A stretch of DNA of 64,000 bases from Cryptomeria japonica (Eukaryota > Streptophyta > Pinopsida > Cupressales > Cupressaceae), in assembly GCF_030272615.1 (NCBI RefSeq), contig NC_081405.1, forward strand, positions 159,176,317 to 159,240,316, in the 5' to 3' direction. The notes beneath the pieces are model-generated. The model was not told where the DNA came from. It made no database searches and was given only the letters and a program-made list of their open reading frames with translations. Made by a program: the position numbers and the translations under genes. Shown piece by piece: positions 57,577 through 64,000 of this stretch; position 1 is the stretch's first letter, and every line of letters begins with the position of its first letter.

Positions 57577-57870
57577 GTTTCATGCATAGATGAAAAACTC
57601 GGCGAGCAATTCAAAAACTCGCGAGTAATCGCAATCCATAATCCCGCGCGAATTAATCGCGGAAATACTCGGGGCGATTTTTTTATATACTCGCCGCGAT
57701 TTTTTTGGCAAATAATCGCCGTTAATGGCCAAAACCCGCCCGAAACGCGGCACAAAATGCGAGAAAAACGCGACTTAAGTCGCAGGCAAAAAAAAAACCG
57801 AAGTCTTTATTCCATTTCGTGGCTCGCGCGACTCCAGAAGGCAAAAAACGCCACGCGATTTGCATAGGGT

Positions 57871-58310
57871 TTGCATTTGCACGCACGACCAGGTATCTTT
57901 TTGTATTGTTTCATTTCGAATACACAGTCATTTTGACTGTGTAATACACAGTCATTTGAAATGACTGTGTATTACACAGTCAAAATGACTGTATTGTTTG
58001 CATTTGCACCCACGACCAGGTATCTTTTTGTATTGTTTTATTTCGAATACACAGTCATTTTGACTGTGTAATACACAGTCATTTGAAATGACTGTGTATT
58101 ACACAGTCAAAATGACTGTATTGTTTGCATTTGCACGCACGACCAGGTATCTTTTTGTATTGTTTTATTTCGAATACACAGTCATTTTGACTGTGTAATA
58201 CACAGTCATTTGAAATGACTGTGTATTACACAGTCAAAATGACTGTATTGTTTGCATTTGCACGCACAACCAGGTATCTTTTTGTATTGTTTTATTTCGA
58301 ATGACTAAGA
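57871..58310 (+). repeat. 127-bp tandem repeats in hAT2
   Basis: Four starts of the unit (TTGCATTTGCACGCACGACC) at 57871, 57998, 58125 and 58252, exactly 127 apart; the fourth is partial. Copies are almost identical. Each contains the palindrome set that dominates the next kilobase. Confidence 0.95.
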
Positions 58311-59350
58311 CTGTGTAATACACAGTCATTTGAAAATGACTGTGTATTACACAGTCTTAGTCATTTCAAATGACTGTGTATTACACAGTCACAGTCATTT
58401 CAAATGACTGTGTAATACACAATCATTAGTAATTAGTAATTACAATTTACAGTCATTTCAAATGACTGTGTATTACACAGTCATCAGTCATTTGAAATGA
58501 CTGTGTAATACACAGTCATTTGAAAATGACTGTGTATTACACAGTCACAGTCATTTCAAATGACTGTGTAATACACAGTCATTTCAAATTTTCAAATGAC
58601 TGTGTATTACACAGTCATCATTACACAATCACAGTCATTTCAATTTTCAAATGACTGTGTAATACACAGTCATTTCAAATTTTCAAATGACTGTGTATTA
58701 CACAGTCATCATTACACAGTCACAGTCATTTCAAATGACTGTGTATTACACAGTCACAGTCATTTCAATTTTCAAATGACTGTGTAATACACAGTCATTT
58801 CAAATTTTCAAATGACTGTGTATTACATAGTCATCATTACACAGTCACAGTCATTTCAAATGATTGTGTATTACACAGTCATCATTACACAGTCACAGTC
58901 ATTTCAAATGACTGTGTAATACACATTCATTTTCAAATGACTGTGTATTACACAGTCATCAGTCATTTGAAATGACTGTGTAATACACAGTCATTTCCAA
59001 ATGACTGTGTATTACACAGTCATTTTCAAATGACTGTGTAATACACAGTCATTACAGTCATTTCAAATGAGAAATGACTGTGTATTACACAGTCATTTTC
59101 AAATGACTGTGTAATACACAGTCATTACAGTCATTTCAAAATTTCAAATGACTGATGACTGTGTAATACACAGTCATTTTCAAATGACTGATGACTGTGT
59201 AATACACGGTCATTTGAAATTTTGAAATGACTGTGTAATACATAGTCATTTTCAAATGACTGATGACTGTGTAATACATTAATCATTAATGTACATTGTA
59301 ATTAATGACTGTGTATTACACAGTCAATTGTGAAATACTCATAGTCATTT
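57920..59350 (+). repeat. Palindrome-rich array in hAT2
   Basis: Several dozen copies of the 19-bp palindrome GACTGTGTATTACACAGTC (or GACTGTGTAATACACAGTC), joined by CATTTGAAATG or CATTTCAAATG, which are themselves palindromic. The region can fold in many nested ways. It lies between the left terminus and the transposase start codon, so it forms the 5' leader or promoter region. hAT1 has no equivalent. Confidence 0.95.
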
Positions 59351-59612
59351 GAAATGACTGTCAACTGTGTAATGTCAATGTGTATTAAAGTATTTCATTT
59401 AAATTTAAATTTGAAGTTAAAAACTTAAAAAAATACACAACCAATTAAAAATTTTAATTTTAGAGAGTCATCTATTTTGACTGTAAATAAAATACAGTTA
59501 TACAGTCATTGTAATTTTTGGATGTTTGTGATTTTTTTTGGTAACAATGTTATTTATCTCTAAATGTTGCCTCTCTTTTGCTAGGTTCTTTTCCACATCT
59601 TTTTGAAAGAAA

Positions 59613-62036
59613 ATGGATTCAGCTTCTACAGTTAAAGTTGGTGGCAAAAAGAGAGACCCTTGTTGGAAACATGGGAGACCAGGTCCAAAACGAGGAGATG
59701 TTTTTTGCAACCATTGCAAAAAAATTGTAAAAGGTGGCATTAATAGGTTCAAATATCACCTTGCAAAAATTCAATGCCGAGATACCACAAGCTGTACGGA
59801 ATGTACTGAAGAGGCTACGAGAGATGCAATAGCAACGCTTGAAGCATATGATCAAAGGAAGGCAACAAAAAAGAGAACAGCAGAGGCAATGGCAGCCCCA
59901 AGGGCAGATTTGAGTTCCATGGGGTCACATACAGATGTGGGGACATCTGGTTCTTCCCTTGGGCCACGGATACGAGCAAAGGGAACTTTGGACAGCAACA
60001 TGGAAAACTTCTTTATTCCACGTAACACTCCTGGTGCACAACCTGGATTGCTTGGCACTGCATGGAATAAAGAGGCTCACCAACAAGCCAAGGTGGCGTG
60101 TGCTAGATTTTTTATCTACAACGATGTTCCGTTCAATGCTATTTCTAGTCCATCTTGGGACCAATTGGTCACCGTGTTGACTGTGGCAGGTAAGGGGTTC
60201 AAATCCCCAAGCCGTTACGAGGTAAGTGGACCGTTATTGCAGGATGAGGTCCAAAACACTCATGCATTAGTGGAAGAGCAAAGGACTATTTGGGAAAAGA
60301 ATGGCTGCACCATTCTTTCTGATGGATGGACAGATGGTAGGAACAGGACACTCATCAACTTTCTAGTTGCTTCAGGAGGACAGTTAGTATTTTTAAAATC
60401 AATTGATGCCTCCAATGAAGTGAAGAATGCGGAGACCTTGTGCAACATGTTGGATGAAGTGGTGATGGATGTGGGAGTGCAGAATGTCATCCAAGTTGTG
60501 ACTGATAATGCAGCTGCATATGTGGCAGCCGGCAAACTTCTAATGGCTAGACATCCGACATTATTTTGGAGCCCTTGTGCTGCCCATTGTCTTGACTTGC
60601 TCCTTGAGGACATAGGGAAACTAAGTTGGGTAAAGAAAGTGGTTGAAGATGGAAGGAATATCACCAAATACATCTACAATCACACATGGGTCCTGAATCT
60701 TATGAGAGAACACACTGAAGGTAAGGATCTTGTGCGGTCGGGGGTCACACGCTTTGCTACCAATTTCCTCACCTTGTAGAGCATACTTGCTACATTGCCC
60801 AACCTGAAGCGGATGTTCGTGAGTGAAAGATGGTTGGGGAGTCCTTATGCTACAAAGCCTGAAGCAGAGAAGGTTGTGATTGCCATTTTTGATACTAATT
60901 TTGCCAAGATGGTGGAGGAGATCATTAATGTAAGTTTTGAAACTTTAATTGATGATTTATTATTTAATTTTCTAATATTTCAATCTGCTGATTTTGTTAG
61001 ATTTTTTATATCTAGGTGTCGGAACCGTTGGTGAGGGTGCTACGAATGGTGGATGGGGATCATAACTCCATGGGGTATCTATATGAGGCCATGGATAAGG
61101 CCAAAGAGGCGATTCAACACTTGTATGGGTCAAACAAGACCAAGTATGAACCCATATGGCGCATAATTGATCGGAGGTGGAACCATCAACTCCACCAACA
61201 TATTCATGCTGCTGCCTACTTCTTGAATCCCAAGTTTTTTTACTCTCCGAGTTTCAAAGCAGATGCAGAGGTTAGAATTGGCCTTGACACATGCATTCGG
61301 AGATTAGTTGATGATGAGATCCTTCGAGACCTGATACTTGATGAGTTGCAGAGTTATAAGAAGGCGTTAGGGGAATTGTTTTCTTCACCTGATTGCAAAC
61401 GTAGGAGAGCCACCTTACGACCAGGTAAAAAAAAACATATGTTTAATTTTTACCATTTATTTCTCTCTTTAAGATTATTGAAATCTTTACAAGTTATAAA
61501 TCACATTTTGTATCCTTGCAGATTTGTGGTGGGAAGATTATGGTGCCACAACGCCTAATCTTCAAAAGCTTGCCATCCGCATATTATCACAGCCTTGTAG
61601 TGCTTCTGGTTGTGAGCGCAACTGGAGTGTTTTTGAGAACATCCACACAAAAAAGCGCAATAGGTTGACTCAACAACGCTTGAATGATCTTGTCTATGTG
61701 CGGTACAACATTCGATTACATGAGAAGAAGGTGCTAGGGCAAGATTCACATGAAGCACTTGACTTGGATGACATTGATCCATATGCAGCAGAATGGGTTG
61801 CTTCTCCTGATGATGTTGATAATGATTTGGATCCATTCCTTACTAATGAGCAGCTGAGTGAGTTGGAGAGGGCAGGAGAGGAATGGGATGCGGAAGTGGC
61901 AGCACGTGAGGAGGAGCAGGAGGTTGATCATGCAGAAGAGGCACCTGTTAGTGTTGAGGATGTTGCCACTACTTCAGCACCACCCACCCAGCGGCCACAA
62001 TCTATTTTGAGCTTTAGTCGTAGATGCAATTTATGA
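59613..62036 (+). pseudogene. hAT2 transposase, one premature stop
   Basis: Exons 59613-60929, 61016-61424 and 61522-62036, with donors gtaagt and gtaaaa and acceptors CTAG and GCAG. It opens MDSASTVKVGGKKRDPCW. The BED finger is CNHCKKIVKGGINRFKYHL with a later Cys. The DUF659 part has TILSDGWTDGRNRTLINFLV (first catalytic Asp), VVTDNAAAYVAAGK (second Asp) and WSPCAAHCLDLLLEDIGK. The C-terminal dimerisation domain has SQPCSASGCERNWSVFENIH with the Glu. The only lesion I find is TAG at 60777, in LTL-stop-SILATL, where hAT1 reads TLQS; a single CAG-to-TAG change explains it. The C-terminus is acidic. It would act in the nucleus on the CATAGATG termini. Confidence 0.92.
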
Positions 62037-62453
62037 TTTCTTATTTTCATAATTTCATTGATACCAAACTTTGAACTTGATATGTAATCAGAATTTCAGA
62101 GGTTCTTGTTTTGTGGTCTATGACTCTATAACTCTATGAGACTGTCACTATGATACGTTGATATGTATTGAACTCTTATACATATGTTGCACTTGGTTTT
62201 TGGTTTATGCTATGATACTTGCATTTGTTGCTATGTAGTATGTATTACCAAAAAAATTTGATTTATATATCATGGAAATCATATATGTTATACAAATTTG
62301 GTGTAAATGTGTGTTTTTGAATTATATATAAAAAAAAAATGTATTTTCAAATGTTCGATAAAGTTGCCGAGTTTTGGCGAGTCCCGAGTTTTAAAATTTT
62401 TTTGGCCTTGCCGAGTTATTGCAAAATCCGAGTTTTTCATCTATGGTTTCATG

Positions 62454-62772
62454 TTTGAATAAGGTTGTCATGTAGGGCTATGACTGTGTAACACTTGGTT
62501 CTCTTCAACTCTTCATAAAAGGCTCTCATGTTCTTTGTCATACTTTCATTATAACCTTACTTTGCTCCTCTTGTGTAGAGGATTGCCTTTAGCACTAATG
62601 CGTTTTCTGTCATGGCTTTCACCATCCTCACATAATACTCATTGTGACATTATCTCTTCAATTTGAGCATACTGCATTCTTTGAAGTATTCTCTTGATGA
62701 TGAAACCTAAGATGAATGAGGTATCTAACTTATTGAAGTTGGCTTATGATCATACATGTATCCTTTTGAGTG
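62454..62772. other. Intron sequence between the two hAT elements
   Basis: AT-rich host sequence with no gene recognised. Confidence 0.5.
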
Positions 62773-62788
62773 GTTGATAGTTTTTAAT

Positions 62789-63863
62789 CAGAGAAACGAG
62801 ACTCGCCCGGACTCGCGTAAACTTGGCGAGTCCAAGTCCGAGTCATGCTCGACGAGTCTCTGGGGCTTAGACTCGGACTCGGACTCGTCCGAGTCTGGCG
62901 AGCAAACTCTCCAGACTCGCTGACTTGGCAAGTTTGGCTCAAACTCGCCAAACTCGGCGAGTCCCAAGCCTCAAACTTGGCTACTGGCTGGGTTAGTAAA
63001 ATGACAAAAAAAATACATTTTAAAAAGTTTTTTTTAAATGAATGGTATCGTCTTTGTTCACTACAACCTTCGCTTGAGAATGAGAAAAATTAGGGTTACA
63101 ACATGTCAGCCAATAGAAAAATAACACTCGACACAGGGAGCGCGCAAGGGGCGTTGCCCCCAAACCCCCGTCAAAAAATATGGGGGGAAACTGCGTCGAT
63201 AGAAGTAGGGAAAATTTAAGCTTCGAGTCTGACACTGATTGGATCGACCAGGTAGATATAGAGGCTGAGACTGTAGCCATGGCAGAGGAGGAACGGAGAG
63301 CACGAGCACAGACAGGAGATTTAGAGGCAGATAGTGACACGGATGTTCCTGATGTTGGTGAGCATGGCATGGTGTCACGGGGAGCGGCTATGGCTGTCGA
63401 ATCATCCAGGACCTACCTTAGATGCCTTCGCAGGGGGGCAAGGCCGGAGGGTGCAGACTCCTCTGAGCCATAGGCTTGTAGTTGTATTTACCTTTGGTAT
63501 TTGTATGAAACATTTGATGATGATCATATGATGACATGGATTTTTTATTCCATGAGTTTTGTAATATTGTATACATTTGACAATATTTATATATCTATGT
63601 TTGTTATTTCCTTCAGCTACAATTTGCGTTTATGCTTATGTGATTGATGTATACTTGTGTATGTAATCAATGAGCCGAGTTTGATGATGTTATTGTGTCT
63701 TTAAGGTGTATTCAATAAAGGGTGCTTGAAACAAGTTTTAAATCTTTAAAAATTTCTAAATTTCTTGAGTTTTTCACTTTCCCAAGTCCAGCCGAGTCTG
63801 GAGCCGAGTCTGACGCTGAGTCTTGAGTCCGAGTCCGAGCTAAGTCCGAGTCCCGTTTCTTTG
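62789..63863 (+). mobile_element. hAT deletion derivative (hAT3), hAT1 family
   Basis: Ends CAGAGAAACGAGACTCG (left) and GAGTCCCGTTTCTTTG (right). The right end matches the hAT1 left end over about 150 bases and both subterminal regions are full of GACTCG words. Inside is only the last transposase exon's 3' part. The target duplicate is probably gttgata(g/c): 62773-62780 at left, separated from the terminus by eight extra bases, and 63864-63871 at right. At 1.08 kb it cannot encode a transposase and would need one supplied by a relative. Confidence 0.8.
63226..63473 (+). pseudogene. C-terminal fragment of a hAT1-type transposase
   Basis: Reads SDTDWIDQVDIEAETVAMAEEE and ends ADSSEP-stop, matching the hAT1 C-terminus (LDWIDQVDREAEVVAMAEE ... 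GSSEP) with the shared SSRTYLR / ASRTYLR block. All upstream exons are deleted. Confidence 0.85.
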
Positions 63864-63871
63864 GTTGATAC

Positions 63872-64000
63872 TCATATCTGATTTTACGCATTGGCTGGAA
63901 AGACAATCTGGCTTATATACCTTGCTTATAGATTTTGTAAAATGTTTTATGAAGTCATACACTTGTTTTAGTTTTTTGATATAGCTAACTCTCTGTTATT
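63872..64000. other. Intron sequence to the window end
   Basis: Nothing recognised. The last GH35 intron continues beyond the window. Confidence 0.4.

Larger units (their letters stand above)
57585..62445 (+). mobile_element. hAT-family DNA transposon (hAT2), nearly intact
   Basis: Perfect 8-bp target duplication gtttcatg (57577-57584 and 62446-62453). The terminal inverted repeats are an exact 18-bp match, CATAGATGAAAAACTCGG at the left and its complement at the right. The left subterminal region is rich in GCGAT/CTCGCG words. Then comes a 1.4-kb palindromic repeat array (57920-59350) and a three-exon transposase gene. Perfect ends and duplication with only one clear coding lesion suggest recent movement. 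Confidence 0.95.

Overview
The window is a piece of a large, transposon-filled plant nuclear genome. The only host gene I can support is a beta-galactosidase (glycoside hydrolase 35, closest in my recall to Arabidopsis BGAL17). Five consecutive exons lie on the + strand between 1672 and 31620. They join in frame at GT/AG borders, but the introns are about 19.6 kb, 0.2 kb, 0.28 kb, 9.3 kb and more than 32 kb. Such introns, packed with old LTR elements, suggest a gymnosperm, probably a conifer. That is inference, because nothing here fixes the species.

Layout: 1-1270, end of a giant LTR-like unit (W). 1672-1867, exon. 1868-21482, intron holding an LTR-like fragment (V), LINE and Copia relics, and a 14.5-kb unit (X, 6597-21130, TSD cacat) into which a related unit (Y, 6636-10979, TSD caacc) and a hAT transposon (13029-17066, TSD ctacaatt) have jumped. 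21483-22226, three exons. 22227-31549, intron with LTR starts of a TGTAATGTCCCC family. 31550-31620, exon. The last intron holds a Copia element (31909-41460, TSD aaata) containing one solo LTR nested in another; a younger Copia (41986-55352, TSD gttta) containing a third giant unit (Z, 42741-50097, TSD ggcta); a truncated Copia (55630-56790); an almost intact hAT (57585-62445, TSD gtttcatg); and a hAT deletion derivative (62789-63863).

The most unusual content is the family formed by W, X, Y and Z. X, Y and Z each start TGTTGT, end CAACA and have perfect 5-bp target duplications, yet none carries gag-pol or paired LTRs. Each carries a long array of evenly spaced hairpins. X and Z also carry homologous long reading frames of unknown function, and a TATA-like box lies about 0.8-0.9 kb before each 3' end. 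The simplest reading is giant solo LTRs with a hairpin array and a protein gene inside U3. The hairpins of the Y/Z group and of X have different sequences but the same design, and both show compensatory base changes, so the fold appears to be under selection.

Palindrome arrays of other sequence also occur in the Copia LTR at 41986, the solo LTRs at 34643-38894 and the hAT at 57585, so several unrelated elements in this window show the same theme. All the transposon genes here carry disabling lesions. The stops in the Z reading frame can all be explained by single C-to-T changes at CAG or CGA codons.
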